The translations under genes were made by a program, and so were the position numbers. The notes beneath the pieces were generated by a model. It saw only the letters and a list, made by a program, of their open reading frames with translations, was not told the origin of the DNA and did not search any database. Shown piece by piece: positions 1-8,434 of a DNA stretch of 51,729 bases; position 1 is the first letter of the stretch; each line of letters opens with the position of its first letter. The stretch spans positions 1-51,729 of the forward strand of contig NZ_JAVIDR010000018.1 in assembly GCF_031157835.1 (NCBI RefSeq), given 5' to 3'. The stretch is from Acinetobacter rudis. Its GTDB lineage: Bacteria; Pseudomonadota; Gammaproteobacteria; Pseudomonadales; Moraxellaceae.

Positions 1-97
1 AATCATTAACATAGTTCCAGACAAAATTAACCTCTGATGCAAGTTGATCTAGCATCTTACAATGTTTGTCTTTTATGTGTAATTTAAGGGTTTTCAT
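1..97 (-). CDS. TnpB (IS200/IS605 OrfB) family protein, N-terminus only
   Basis: Open frame on the minus strand starting with ATG at 95-97 and running off the left edge, so only 32 residues are visible. It begins MKTLKLHIKDKHCKMLDQLA and continues with a VWNYVND stretch. A short basic strand followed by a leucine-rich helix and a conserved W-N is how IS200/IS605 TnpB proteins usually begin. TnpB is an RNA-guided nuclease that helps retain the element; transposition itself needs TnpA, which is not visible. The strong hairpins just upstream (128-209) fit an IS end. The call rests on a short stretch. Confidence 0.55.
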   Translation of the reverse strand, partial: MKTLKLHIKDKHCKMLDQLASEVNFVWNYVND

Positions 98-240
98 AGC
101 CAAATTATAGCAATTTAAAATGCCAAAAACCTTATAGCATAAGGTTAAGCGACGAAATATGTCATATGGCTTACGCCAGTCGCTTATATCCTCACCCTGA
201 ACGATGAGGTTTTACGCTCCATCGGATAAAATAATTGAAT
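98..240 (-). mobile_element. probable left end of an IS200/IS605-type element with nested hairpins
   Basis: Between the tnpB start and the stop of the next gene are three consecutive inverted repeats: AACCTTAT/ATAAGGTT at 128-146 (3-nt loop), AAGCGAC/GTCGCTT at 147-185 enclosing further short stems, and CCTCA/TGAGG at 190-209. Subterminal hairpins rather than terminal inverted repeats are typical of IS200/IS605 ends. The outer boundary is not defined; it should lie between about 210 and 250. No room remains for a tnpA upstream, so this would be a tnpB-only (IS1341-like) element. Confidence 0.45.
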
Positions 241-253
241 GCTATTACCTCCA

Positions 254-814
254 TTACATAAATTTAGAGCTAATAGTGGTAATGATTTTAGAGCTGAGTT
301 GATTTTTATTTCTAACGCCTAATTTCTTCATTAAATTGGCTTTATGAACTTCAACAGTTCGGTGTGATAGACCAAGTAACTTGGCAATTTCTTTACAGGT
401 TAAACCATTAACAATATATTGTGTAATCTCTGTTTCACGCTTACTGAGTTGTAATTTTGGTGTTAATTGATCTTTACGTTCGAAGTGCCATACAGCCAGT
501 TGAAAAGGATCTTCGGGTGTGAGGGTGTGCCCGTGTGTTTGGGTCCAAAATAATTGACCATTTTGATGCTGCATGAAACGTTGGTCGGAGTAGCCTAGAC
601 TGCGTTGTTCTAATAATCCTTGCAGGGCATCATGACCAATTTTTTCATAGTCCTCCTGACTTGGAAAAAGTTTGGCAATCGATTGATTGAGTAAATCTTG
701 TTTACTATAACCAAAAAGTTGCTCGAAAGCCTGATTCATTGCCATCATTCGGCGTTGGCTGAGTACTACAATTGCTGCTGGAGCATGTTCAAAAGCAAGC
801 TGTTGATAATTCAT
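254..814 (-). CDS. PAS domain - LuxR-type HTH transcriptional regulator
   Basis: 186 aa. Residues about 5-110 look like a PAS sensor domain (QLAFEHAPAAIVVL, then NQAFEQLFGYSKQDLL). Residues about 122-180 are a GerE/LuxR helix-turn-helix (LSKRETEITQYIVNGLTCKEIAKLLGLSHRTVEVHKANLMKKL). There is no receiver domain. It is probably a DNA-binding sensor for a small molecule or redox signal. It lies just downstream of, and in the same direction as, the tmm gene, so it is the obvious candidate regulator of tmm and the divergent transporter (inference from position). The probable IS end begins right behind its stop codon; the C-terminus nevertheless appears complete for this family. Confidence 0.85.
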   Translation of the reverse strand: MNYQQLAFEHAPAAIVVLSQRRMMAMNQAFEQLFGYSKQDLLNQSIAKLFPSQEDYEKIGHDALQGLLEQRSLGYSDQRFMQHQNGQLFWTQTHGHTLTPEDPFQLAVWHFERKDQLTPKLQLSKRETEITQYIVNGLTCKEIAKLLGLSHRTVEVHKANLMKKLGVRNKNQLSSKIITTISSKFM

Positions 815-1036
815 ATCCAGTGTCCATACTGAAAATTAATCCCATATTGAATATAACTGAACAGCGTAACCGATGTCATCTATGTTCTACGCTTAATGTA
901 ATTGAATTAAGATGAGAAAAGAAAAGCTAAATTAAATTTGAGGCAAGCATTATTCATTGAATTACTGCCTGTTCCAATATGAAAATACAAATAAAGACTG
1001 GTTCAGATGCATGTTTATTTGGTTATTTCAAATTAC

Positions 1037-1091
1037 AGTGACAATACTCAAGTCATGATAAGCAGTTGAAAGCACCCCTTGTATTGTCACT
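1037..1091. repeat. 11-bp perfect inverted repeat with 33-nt spacer
   Basis: AGTGACAATAC at 1037-1047 is matched by its exact complement GTATTGTCACT at 1081-1091. It lies in the 347-bp gap (815-1161) between the tmm stop and the PAS-LuxR start. That gap otherwise shows no gene. The repeat could be a structured RNA element in the tmm 3' region, or part of the control region of the PAS-LuxR gene. There is no T-run characteristic of an intrinsic terminator. Confidence 0.5.
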
Positions 1092-1161
1092 ACAATGCAA
1101 AAACCATACTCAGCATAAATGTATTAAACCAAGTATTGTTTTTAGTGAATAGAATAGGGTT

Positions 1162-2529
1162 TTAGCTTAAGGAGACTTCCTTTTTTAAAGCCTTTTTCGC
1201 TAAATAGGCTTTAAGAGAGTCATCATAGGCTTTGAGCCAACGCGTATGGTGTTTTGCGGCCATGGTACCTGTCATTACTGAACGGTAGGTTTTATCACGG
1301 AAAGTCATAATGTCATCGTATTTATGTTGATGCCATTCAAGAAAAATTTGATTGACCTGCTCAATATCAAAAGTTGGATAGTCGGTTTGATGAATTAGAC
1401 CTTCAACATATTGGCCTTGAAATTCAATCAGTTTGGCTATGTCATCAAGCTGCTGTTCTTGTTCATGCAGTTGTTGGCCCTGTTGTTGCATGTGCGCTCG
1501 ATCAGGTAATTCAATACGCCCAAGTATAACATCACGGACATACCAAGCTTGTGCATCAAACATGTTAAACGTATACCACTGATCTTGCATACCCAAATAA
1601 AACAGCTGGTGATTGTCTTCCCAAACTACACCTTCATAAAGATTGAGAGGGTACAAGCAGTTATGTGTTTTTAGGCGCAGTTGATCTTGCATAAATGGGA
1701 AATGGTGCAGATAACCAGTACATAAAATAATGGCATCCACTTTGGCTGAGCTACCATCTGCAAAATAAGCAGTATCTTGATCGACATATTTTAGACATGG
1801 ACGTTCAGACCAGTTATCAGGCCATTTAAAGCCCATGGGTTTAGAGCGATAGCAACTGATAATTTGTTTCGCGCCATACTTGTAACATTGTGAGCCAATA
1901 TCTTCAGCAGAATAACTGCTCCCCACAATAAGTATATTTTGGTCTTGAAATTCAACTGCATCACGGAAATCATGTGCGTGAATAAGACGCCCAGTAAATT
2001 GCTCAAAGCCAGGATATTCGGGAACACGTGGGGTGGAAAAATGTCCTGAAGCAACAATGACATAATCGAAAGTTTCATCGTAGATTTGATTATGTTGATA
2101 ATCTTGTACGGTCACATTGAATTGCTGGCTGTCTTGGTCAAATGTGACATAACGAACAGCATGTTGAAAACGTACATACTGACGCACATCAGCTTTTTCG
2201 ACACGACCCTTGATATAGTCCCAAAGTACCTCACGAGGTGGGTAGGACGGAATTGCACGACCAAAGTGTTCATCAAATGAATAATCAGCAAACTCTAAAG
2301 CTTCCTTAGGACCATTACTCCATAAATAGCGATACATACTCCCATGCACAGGTTCTCCGTTTTGATCCACACCTGTACGCCAGGTGTAATTCCATAATCC
2401 ACCCCAGTCTTGTTGTTTTTCAAAGCAGACAATTTCAGGAATATCGATATTTTTTTCTTTGAGCGCCTGAAATGCTCTGAGTTGTGCTAAACCACTCGGG
2501 CCTGCTCCAATAATTGCAATACGTTTCAT
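1162..2529 (-). CDS. tmm: trimethylamine monooxygenase (flavin-containing monooxygenase)
   Basis: 455 aa from ATG 2527-2529; longer upstream in-frame starts exist but this one begins [16 protein letters not shown] and has GGAG about 7 nt upstream. The enzyme oxidises trimethylamine to its N-oxide with NADPH, FAD and O2. Visible motifs: FAD-binding GAGPSG (8-13), the FMO fingerprint [11 protein letters not shown] (178-188), NADPH-binding [10 protein letters not shown] (203-212). Stretches such as [26 protein letters not shown] and [18 protein letters not shown] closely resemble, from memory, characterised bacterial Tmm rather than Baeyer-Villiger or FMO-N-hydroxylase relatives. It is divergent from a metabolite:H+ symporter and followed by a PAS-LuxR regulator, suggesting a small methylamine-use locus. 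Cytosolic. Confidence 0.85.
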   Translation of the reverse strand: MKRIAIIGAGPSGLAQLRAFQALKEKNIDIPEIVCFEKQQDWGGLWNYTWRTGVDQNGEPVHGSMYRYLWSNGPKEALEFADYSFDEHFGRAIPSYPPREVLWDYIKGRVEKADVRQYVRFQHAVRYVTFDQDSQQFNVTVQDYQHNQIYDETFDYVIVASGHFSTPRVPEYPGFEQFTGRLIHAHDFRDAVEFQDQNILIVGSSYSAEDIGSQCYKYGAKQIISCYRSKPMGFKWPDNWSERPCLKYVDQDTAYFADGSSAKVDAIILCTGYLHHFPFMQDQLRLKTHNCLYPLNLYEGVVWEDNHQLFYLGMQDQWYTFNMFDAQAWYVRDVILGRIELPDRAHMQQQGQQLHEQEQQLDDIAKLIEFQGQYVEGLIHQTDYPTFDIEQVNQIFLEWHQHKYDDIMTFRDKTYRSVMTGTMAAKHHTRWLKAYDDSLKAYLAKKALKKEVSLS

Positions 2530-3262
2530 TAAATTCTCCGAAGGCATAACAATATTAATGTGAATATGTAGGCTCCAAGCTGCATTATTTTGCTGCTTCA
2601 CATTGAGATTGTTATAGGGTTCATCGTAAAAAATAAAAATGATACTAACGTGTTTTTTAAATCGTTTCATGATTTTTTTAAATTGATTGGAAAATGGTTA
2701 AAATATTTCATTGATTTTAAATGTTGTTCTAATTGTATTTTATATAAGATTTTTGCATCGAAAAAAATTTTAGATTAACTTTATTTTATTTATATAAAAT
2801 AATGGGTTATATGTTTTTTGTGAGGGTTTGTTCTGTGAGTTTTTATCACCTTGATTTTGAGTAAATAATATGGGATTTTGATGAGTTAATATCTGAAAAA
2901 TACTATTAATGTAACAAAAAATTATGATGTGATTTTATATGTATTTTTAGGAAATAATCTATCTTTTTAGAGCTATTTAATCTTTGCTATTTTATTTATT
3001 AATTGGTATTAAAATGCCTAAAATAAGTTGTATTAAATTTGTATCCAATAAATATTTAATATGAGTAATTACTTAAGTAATTAGTAGGATTGACTTGCAC
3101 TATTGACTGCTTCAAATTTAAAAAATAAGCAAAATTAATTTTAAAATATTGTCCTATATTTAAAGTGATGGAGAACGGCTTCAACTCAAGGTTTCAGCAG
3201 AGTTCATGTATTAAAACGACGGATAAATATAGGACAGAATAATTTTAAGGACAGGGAGAAAT
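2530..3262. promoter_or_regulatory. AT-rich divergent control region of tmm and the MHS transporter
   Basis: About 730 bp without a supported gene. Long A/T-only stretches occur between 2640 and 3070. Short open frames here overlap low-complexity DNA and look like nothing recognisable. The stretch must hold the divergent promoters of tmm (minus) and the transporter (plus), and is long enough for several operator sites. No sigma54 GG-N10-GC box or Fur box was found. Confidence 0.5.
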
Positions 3263-4561
3263 ATGACTTTAGATCACGAGGTTCATGTAGACACAAAAAA
3301 ATCCTCACATCGTTTGGCTGGTGTTTCCAGTATGGTGGGTACGACCATCGAATGGTATGACTTCTTTATTTATGGTGCCGCTGCGGCATTAATTTTCAAT
3401 AAATTATTTTTTCCTCAATTAGATCCACTGAGTGGTGTGTTTGCCGCTTTTGCAACTTATGCTGTTGGCTTTATTGGGCGTCCCTTAGGTGGCATTGTTT
3501 TTGGTCATTTTGGCGATAAAATAGGTCGCAAGTCTATGTTATTGCTTACTCTTATGTTAATGGGAGTGCCAACTGTCCTCATTGGTCTATTGCCAACATA
3601 CGAAAGCATTGGTTATTGGGCTGCTGCTTGTTTAGTGGTTTTGCGCTTTATACAGGGTATGGCAATGGGAGGAGAATGGGGCGGTGCAGTCTTAATGGCT
3701 GTAGAACATGCCCCAGAAGGTGGAAAAGGTTTTTGGGGAAGCTTGCCACAGGCGAGTGCTGGTGGTGGCCTGATGCTTGCCTCAATTGCGTTATGGTTTG
3801 TCTCGTTACTACCTGAACAAGCCTTATTTAGCTGGGGCTGGCGTTTACCCTTTATCGCCAGCATTCTGTTGTTATTTGTGGGGTGGTATATTCGAATAAA
3901 AGTGCCTGAGTCTCCCGATTTTGAAAAAGTGAAAGATCAGGCCGAAGAAGTTAAAGTTCCTGCAGTTCAGGTATTTAAGAATCACTCCAAGCCACTCATT
4001 ACAATTATTATTGCTCGTGCTGCTGAAAATGCTTGGTTTTATATTGCATCGACTTTCGCGCTGGCTTATACCACTACACAGCTCGGCATTGCACGCCAAG
4101 AAATTTTATTTGCCACTGTGTGTGGGGCAGGGTTGATTTTATTTACCACCCCTTTATGTGGATATTTATCTGATAAAGTGGGGCAGCGTAATATGTTTAT
4201 GTTTGGGTTGGCAATCTTAGCCTTATATAGTTTCCCGTTCTTTACCATGTTAAATACGCAAGACCCATTCTGGATATGGCTTGCAATTGTATTGGCGCTT
4301 GGTGTGGTGTTTCCGATTATGTATGCACCGCAGTCACAGTTGTTTGCACGTCAGTTCCCAGCTGAGATTCGTTATAGTGGTATTTCAATTTCGGTACAGC
4401 TTGCAGGTGTTTTGGGGGGAGGTATTGCACCTTTGATTGCCACCAAATTATTAAGTGTTGGACAGGGTAGCCCACATCTTATTTCAATTTATGTATTGTC
4501 TATGGCTGTTTTGGCTTTGTGCTGTAGTGCACTAATGCCTAAGGATGAATTAGCATCTTGA
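3263..4561 (+). CDS. MFS transporter, metabolite:H+ symporter (MHS) family
   Basis: 432 aa, about 12 membrane segments. The N-terminus SSMVGTTIEWYDFFIYGAAAALIF and the loop FGHFGDKIGRKSMLL are the MHS-family signature (the family of shikimate transporter ShiA and proline/betaine transporter ProP). GGEWGGAVLMAVEHAPEGGKGFWGSLPQ is a second MHS hallmark. A good ribosome site (GGGAG) precedes ATG 3263. Substrate cannot be read from sequence; divergence from tmm suggests a methylamine, betaine or related compound (inference). Ends just before a bidirectional terminator. Confidence 0.85.
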   Translation: MTLDHEVHVDTKKSSHRLAGVSSMVGTTIEWYDFFIYGAAAALIFNKLFFPQLDPLSGVFAAFATYAVGFIGRPLGGIVFGHFGDKIGRKSMLLLTLMLMGVPTVLIGLLPTYESIGYWAAACLVVLRFIQGMAMGGEWGGAVLMAVEHAPEGGKGFWGSLPQASAGGGLMLASIALWFVSLLPEQALFSWGWRLPFIASILLLFVGWYIRIKVPESPDFEKVKDQAEEVKVPAVQVFKNHSKPLITIIIARAAENAWFYIASTFALAYTTTQLGIARQEILFATVCGAGLILFTTPLCGYLSDKVGQRNMFMFGLAILALYSFPFFTMLNTQDPFWIWLAIVLALGVVFPIMYAPQSQLFARQFPAEIRYSGISISVQLAGVLGGGIAPLIATKLLSVGQGSPHLISIYVLSMAVLALCCSALMPKDELAS

Positions 4562-4572
4562 TGAATGCTGGC

Positions 4573-4614
4573 TTTGACCTGACTTTGCAATTTTAAAGGC
4601 TCAGTCAGGTCAAA
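4573..4614. terminator. bidirectional terminator between MHS transporter and yqjH-like gene
   Basis: Perfect 12-bp inverted repeat TTTGACCTGACT/AGTCAGGTCAAA with an 18-nt loop and A/T-rich flanks, located between two convergent genes. Confidence 0.75.
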
Positions 4615-4633
4615 AATTAAAATCAACTACCCT

Positions 4634-5458
4634 TTAATCTTCATCATCTGGGAGCGTTTGACCACTATTCTCAGTGCCTTTTTGCCAATATGAAGCAGCT
4701 TTAATACATGCTTTATCTACAGCAAAGTCATTTACTAGGCGTTTTCTTAAGTGACGTGCCACCTTGAGTTCGGCTGCAATCCAAATATAGTAATCATCTT
4801 TAGGGAGTTGTATTTGGGTGAGTGCCTGCTCGAAAAAAACACTACTGGCTGCGGCCTGACCCTGACGATGTAACCAATGCGTTTGGACTTGTGCCTCTGT
4901 TTGCCAAGTGAGTTGGTCGGCAATACTGTCTACTTCCACAATCACTAATGCATGTGCTGATGCAGGCAACTCGGCTAAACGTCGAGCGATTGCAGGTAAT
5001 GCTGTTTCATCACCAAATAATATATGATGCTGGTAGGTCTCTGGAATAACCATTGAACCACGAGGTCCTGCAATAGCAATTTTATCGCCTACTTTTGCTT
5101 GAAGTGCCCATAGCGTTGCAGGCCCAGCTTCATGAATTGCAAATTCTAAAGTGAGTGTTTTGGCCTTCACATCATAGGCACGTGGGGTATAGTCACGCAT
5201 GATTGGTGATTTGCCTTCTGGAAACTTTAAGCCATTTTCACTTAATGTTGGCAAGACCATTTCGCCAGTTTCAGTGTTGGGTAGGAATAGCTTTACATGA
5301 TCATCAAAGCCGCTACTGATAAAGTCTGCAAGGTCATCACCTGTAAATATAATTTGTAGTAATGATGGGGTGAGTTGTTGAATTTGTTGAATTTCAATTT
5401 GACGAAATTTTAATTCATGTTTTACACGGTACGGTTTTTTATCATGTGTGATAGTCAT
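4634..5458 (-). CDS. siderophore-interacting protein / ferric-chelate reductase (YqjH/ViuB type)
   Basis: 274 aa. The N-terminal half is a ferredoxin-reductase-like FAD-binding domain with the FAD motif RDYTPRAYD and GPRGSMVIPE. The C-terminal half is an NAD(P)-binding SIP domain (LFGDETALPAIARRLAELP; YYIWIAAELKVARHLRKRL). Such cytosolic flavoproteins reduce ferric siderophores to release Fe2+. AGGA precedes the ATG. It starts 9 bp after the PadR regulator stop, so the two form an operon like E. coli yqjI-yqjH. A DHB biosynthesis operon is divergent beyond the regulator, consistent with iron acquisition. Confidence 0.88.
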   Translation of the reverse strand: MTITHDKKPYRVKHELKFRQIEIQQIQQLTPSLLQIIFTGDDLADFISSGFDDHVKLFLPNTETGEMVLPTLSENGLKFPEGKSPIMRDYTPRAYDVKAKTLTLEFAIHEAGPATLWALQAKVGDKIAIAGPRGSMVIPETYQHHILFGDETALPAIARRLAELPASAHALVIVEVDSIADQLTWQTEAQVQTHWLHRQGQAAASSVFFEQALTQIQLPKDDYYIWIAAELKVARHLRKRLVNDFAVDKACIKAASYWQKGTENSGQTLPDDED

Positions 5459-5467
5459 GAAAGTATC

Positions 5468-5941
5468 CTATAACTGTTTGACCTGTTCTAAGGTGTGTTT
5501 GAGTATTTGTACGAATTTTTCAGTTTGCTCTTCATTTAGAGACTGCTGTGAAAGAGACTCATGGAGTTCATAGCGGAAATCTTCGATGGCTTGTACCACG
5601 CGTTTGGGATATTTCGACCACCGAGAAACGTGCTGCAAAATCTGTTGAATATGCGCTTGTTCCTCTTGATGGCGCTGCTGTCCAGCAGCGGTCAATTGGT
5701 AACATTGTTTACGGCGATCACCTTCAGTCAGGCATTGTTCAATCAGTTGTTGCTGCTCTAGTTCGGTGAGTAATGGGTATAAAATCCCAGGGCTAGGTCG
5801 GTAAAGATTGTTGGTTAAGGTGGCTATGGTTTTAATTAATTCATAACCATGTCTAGGTTGTTGAGACAACAAATGCAATACAACCAAGCGTAAACCACCA
5901 TGACCGAAGCCACGTTGCCGCTGTGTTTTGTGTACTTGCAT
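5468..5941 (-). CDS. PadR-family regulator (YqjI-like)
   Basis: 157 aa. Residues about 15-85 form the PadR winged helix (LRLVVLHLLSQQPRHGYELIKTI...SPGILYPLLTELEQQQLIE), followed by a helical dimerisation region. E. coli YqjI is a metal-sensing PadR repressor of itself and the adjacent reductase yqjH; the same order here supports this role. Unlike E. coli YqjI, no long His-rich N-terminal tail is seen (only MQVHKTQRQRGFGHGG), so metal specificity may differ. AGGA precedes the start. Two AGATATATCT palindromes lie in its promoter region. Confidence 0.85.
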   Translation of the reverse strand: MQVHKTQRQRGFGHGGLRLVVLHLLSQQPRHGYELIKTIATLTNNLYRPSPGILYPLLTELEQQQLIEQCLTEGDRRKQCYQLTAAGQQRHQEEQAHIQQILQHVSRWSKYPKRVVQAIEDFRYELHESLSQQSLNEEQTEKFVQILKHTLEQVKQL

Positions 5942-5965
5942 TGTGATATTCCTAAATTGGCTTTT

Positions 5966-5985
5966 AAAAAAGATATATCTTTTTT
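5966..5985. promoter_or_regulatory. 20-bp perfect palindrome, candidate PadR/YqjI operator 1
   Basis: AAAAAAGATATATCTTTTTT, perfectly self-complementary, 25 bp upstream of the PadR start. The core AGATATATCT recurs at 6025-6034. Assignment to the PadR regulator is inference from position and repetition. Confidence 0.6.
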
Positions 5986-5999
5986 ATTTAATTTACAAT

Positions 6000-6014
6000 A
6001 GAGAATGATTCTCT
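6000..6014. promoter_or_regulatory. Fur-box-like 7-1-7 inverted repeat
   Basis: AGAGAATGATTCTCT, a perfect 7-1-7 inverted repeat matching the Fur 7-1-7 consensus TGATAATNATTATCA at 10 of the 14 defined positions. It sits between the two AGATATATCT palindromes upstream of the yqjI-yqjH-like pair, suggesting joint Fur and PadR control. Confidence 0.5.
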
Positions 6015-6024
6015 TTTATAAAAA

Positions 6025-6034
6025 AGATATATCT
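6025..6034. promoter_or_regulatory. candidate PadR/YqjI operator 2
   Basis: Second copy of AGATATATCT, centred 54 bp from the first copy and preceded by an A-run. Repetition of the same palindrome at about five helical turns suggests cooperative binding. Confidence 0.5.
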
Positions 6035-6402
6035 AAATAAGGGTCCATCTGCGAATAACTATACTTGGATTTGTAATAGGTGGCTCTGTATGATCCAGTT
6101 TGAAGATCTATAGAATTGGGAATATTGTTGAGTGTGCAGCAGTATGATCAACATAGACATTACCCTAGGGTGAGGTGTGTATAAGTAAGAATTATTTTCT
6201 TTTCTAGTTTTTCACAAGTTAATCGCATTTTTTGTTTGGGTAAACCAAGTTTTGGGATACAGAAGAATATCCTCACTATATAATTCAGATAAACGAAAAG
6301 TAGAATAAAGTACAAAAATTAAGCCAGCTCAATTTTGATAAACTTTTTAAAATCAAATGTTTTCCCGCAATTATAAAAACACATCGGATTTTATATTTTA
6401 AA

Positions 6403-6417
6403 TGATAATAATTATCA
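6403..6417 (+). promoter_or_regulatory. Fur box upstream of the DHB operon
   Basis: TGATAATAATTATCA, an exact match to the 7-1-7 Fur consensus, about 90 bp upstream of the entC start. Iron-dependent repression of entC-entB-entA is the expected consequence. Confidence 0.85.
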
Positions 6418-6504
6418 ATATTGTTTTTAACAAATCGATTAGTGTGGATGGTTTTATCGAGTAATAAATTTAGCCTATACACGTGTCATGGCGCGGGAGC
6501 CTTT

Positions 6505-7677
6505 ATGAATGATATGAGTTTACCCATTGCTGATGTTCTTGAAGCACAAGTTGATGCAAAGCCTTCTTGTTTTTTAACTGAGAATCATCACATTTATGCA
6601 ACAGATTTAGAAGAAAGAGTTTACCTATCCACAGATGATCAGGAAATCCTAAGTAAAACAATTAGAGATATTTTTTTAAAGTTAAAACAATCACAGCATG
6701 CTGATCCGATTTTAATTGGCGTTATACCCTTTGATACGACAAAGCCTGCTACTTTAAATTTTTATCGTCATTATAGAAAAATTGAGAAGACTACATTTGA
6801 CGATCAGCAGTATATCAGCCATTACCCGTGTATTGAGTTTCACCAACAACAGCGTCTAGTTCAGCAGACACATTTTAATCAGATGATCGATTTAGCACTA
6901 CAACAGTTCGCATCTCATCATTTACAAAAGGTTGTTTTATCACAAGCGATCGATTTTGAATTGGTGAAGCCTGAAAACCCTTTTGCACTGGGAATGATCC
7001 TTGCACAAAAAAATCCTCAAGCTTTTAGTTTTGTTGTACCTGTTGAGGGTGGGGCGCATCTACTCGGGGCGAGTCCAGAATTATTAATTTCAAAACAAGG
7101 CAAATCTATTCGCAGTAATCCTTTAGCTGGTTCACGGCCAATTAGCCATGATGGCGGTGTAAATCAGCATCGCGTACACGAACTTTATCACTCAGCAAAG
7201 GACTTATATGAACATCGTATTGTTGTAGATAGTGTTCTAAGTAATTTAAGGCCCTATTGTACGCAGTTAAAATTTTCAGATCCGCCTGAAATCATAAAGA
7301 CCTCAACAATGTTGCACCTCTCTACAGTATTTGAGGGGCAACTGAAATCAGAGCAGGCCAATGCTTTGCAATTGGCATTGGCTTTACATCCTACACCTGC
7401 AATCTGTGGTTCTCCTACCGCGCTCGCCAAAGATTTTATTTTAAAAAATGAAGGATATGATCGTCATTATTATACAGGCCTAGTTGGTTGGATGGATTCA
7501 AATGGCAATGGTGAGTGGGTTGTGACGATTCGCTGTGGTTTATTGAGTGAGAAAAGAATTCGTCTATATGCCGGTGCAGGTATCGTCACGGGTTCAGAGG
7601 CTGAACTGGAATGGAATGAGACTGAGGCCAAGATGCAAACCATATTGAAGACGCTCAATGTAAAGGTAGCATTCTAA
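6505..7677 (+). CDS. entC: isochorismate synthase
   Basis: 390 aa from ATG 6505, preceded by GGGAG at 5 nt; the longer in-frame start lacks a ribosome site. It belongs to the chorismate-utilising family (EntC/DhbC/MenF). Visible family blocks: LQKVVLSQAIDFEL, GASPELLISKQGKSIRSNPLAGSRP, LHPTPAICGSPTALAKDFI and the C-terminal RLYAGAGIVTGSEAELEWNETEAKMQTIL. The Mg2+-dependent reaction converts chorismate to isochorismate, the first step to 2,3-dihydroxybenzoate (DHB). First gene of a three-gene operon with a consensus Fur box upstream, favouring siderophore over menaquinone biosynthesis. Confidence 0.9.
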   Translation: MNDMSLPIADVLEAQVDAKPSCFLTENHHIYATDLEERVYLSTDDQEILSKTIRDIFLKLKQSQHADPILIGVIPFDTTKPATLNFYRHYRKIEKTTFDDQQYISHYPCIEFHQQQRLVQQTHFNQMIDLALQQFASHHLQKVVLSQAIDFELVKPENPFALGMILAQKNPQAFSFVVPVEGGAHLLGASPELLISKQGKSIRSNPLAGSRPISHDGGVNQHRVHELYHSAKDLYEHRIVVDSVLSNLRPYCTQLKFSDPPEIIKTSTMLHLSTVFEGQLKSEQANALQLALALHPTPAICGSPTALAKDFILKNEGYDRHYYTGLVGWMDSNGNGEWVVTIRCGLLSEKRIRLYAGAGIVTGSEAELEWNETEAKMQTILKTLNVKVAF

Positions 7678-7773
7678 TTTCTAGGCCTCCATCATCTTGA
7701 ATAACTAGTGCTGATGACAAGATGAATTGAAAAAAAGAGCATTTAAACTTATATACAATGAATAGGTAAAATC

Positions 7774-8409
7774 ATGGCGATTCCAAAAATTCAGAATTAT
7801 GAACTCCCATTTAAGCAAGATTATCCTGCGGCAAAAGTAAATTGGAAAATTGAGAAAAATCGTGCTGCTTTATTGATTCACGATATGCAGGAGTATTTTA
7901 TTCATTTCTATGGTGAAGATTCCCCACTGATGCAAAAAGTTATAGATAATATTGCTCAGATAAAATCTTGGTGTGTCACAAATAATATTCCTGTGTTTTA
8001 CACAGCACAACCTGCTCAACAAGAAGATCAAGATCGAGCGTTATTAAACGACATGTGGGGGGCGGGATTAACTGCCTATCCAGAACAAGCGAATATCGTT
8101 ACGAAATTGGCACCCAATGAACAAGATCACTTACTAACGAAATGGCGTTATAGCGCTTTTTATCGTTCTGATTTGCAAAAAACATTAAATGACACATGCA
8201 AAGATCAACTCATCATTTGTGGTGTCTATGCACATATCGGCGTGCTACAAACAGCTGCTGAAGCATTTATGAATGATATCCAACCTTTTGTTGTGGGTGA
8301 CTCTGTTGCTGATTTTAGTTTGAAGGATCACCTTTTTGCTTTGCAGTATGTACAGCGCAATTTGGGCGTGGTTGAGGATGTTAAACACATCATGACCTCT
8401 TCAATCTAA
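7774..8409 (+). CDS. isochorismatase without carrier-protein domain (EntB N-domain type)
   Basis: 211 aa. It matches the isochorismatase half of EntB: MAIPKIQNYELP at the N-terminus, AALLIHDMQEYFIHFY with the catalytic Asp, KWRYSAFYRSDL with the catalytic Lys, and CGVYAHIGVLQTAAEAFMNDIQPFVVGDSVADFS. It hydrolyses isochorismate to 2,3-dihydro-2,3-dihydroxybenzoate and pyruvate. E. coli EntB is about 285 aa because it carries a C-terminal aryl carrier protein; that domain is absent here, with the frame ending cleanly at TAA. DHB must therefore be released free or loaded onto a carrier encoded elsewhere. AGGT precedes the ATG. Confidence 0.88.
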   Translation: MAIPKIQNYELPFKQDYPAAKVNWKIEKNRAALLIHDMQEYFIHFYGEDSPLMQKVIDNIAQIKSWCVTNNIPVFYTAQPAQQEDQDRALLNDMWGAGLTAYPEQANIVTKLAPNEQDHLLTKWRYSAFYRSDLQKTLNDTCKDQLIICGVYAHIGVLQTAAEAFMNDIQPFVVGDSVADFSLKDHLFALQYVQRNLGVVEDVKHIMTSSI

Positions 8410-8434
8410 AGATGGGTTACTTAATAAATAAAGC

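Noticed and set aside
2590..2778. 62-codon plus-strand frame in the tmm-transporter gap
   Set aside because: Overlaps low-complexity AT-rich promoter DNA, no ribosome site and no similarity to known proteins.
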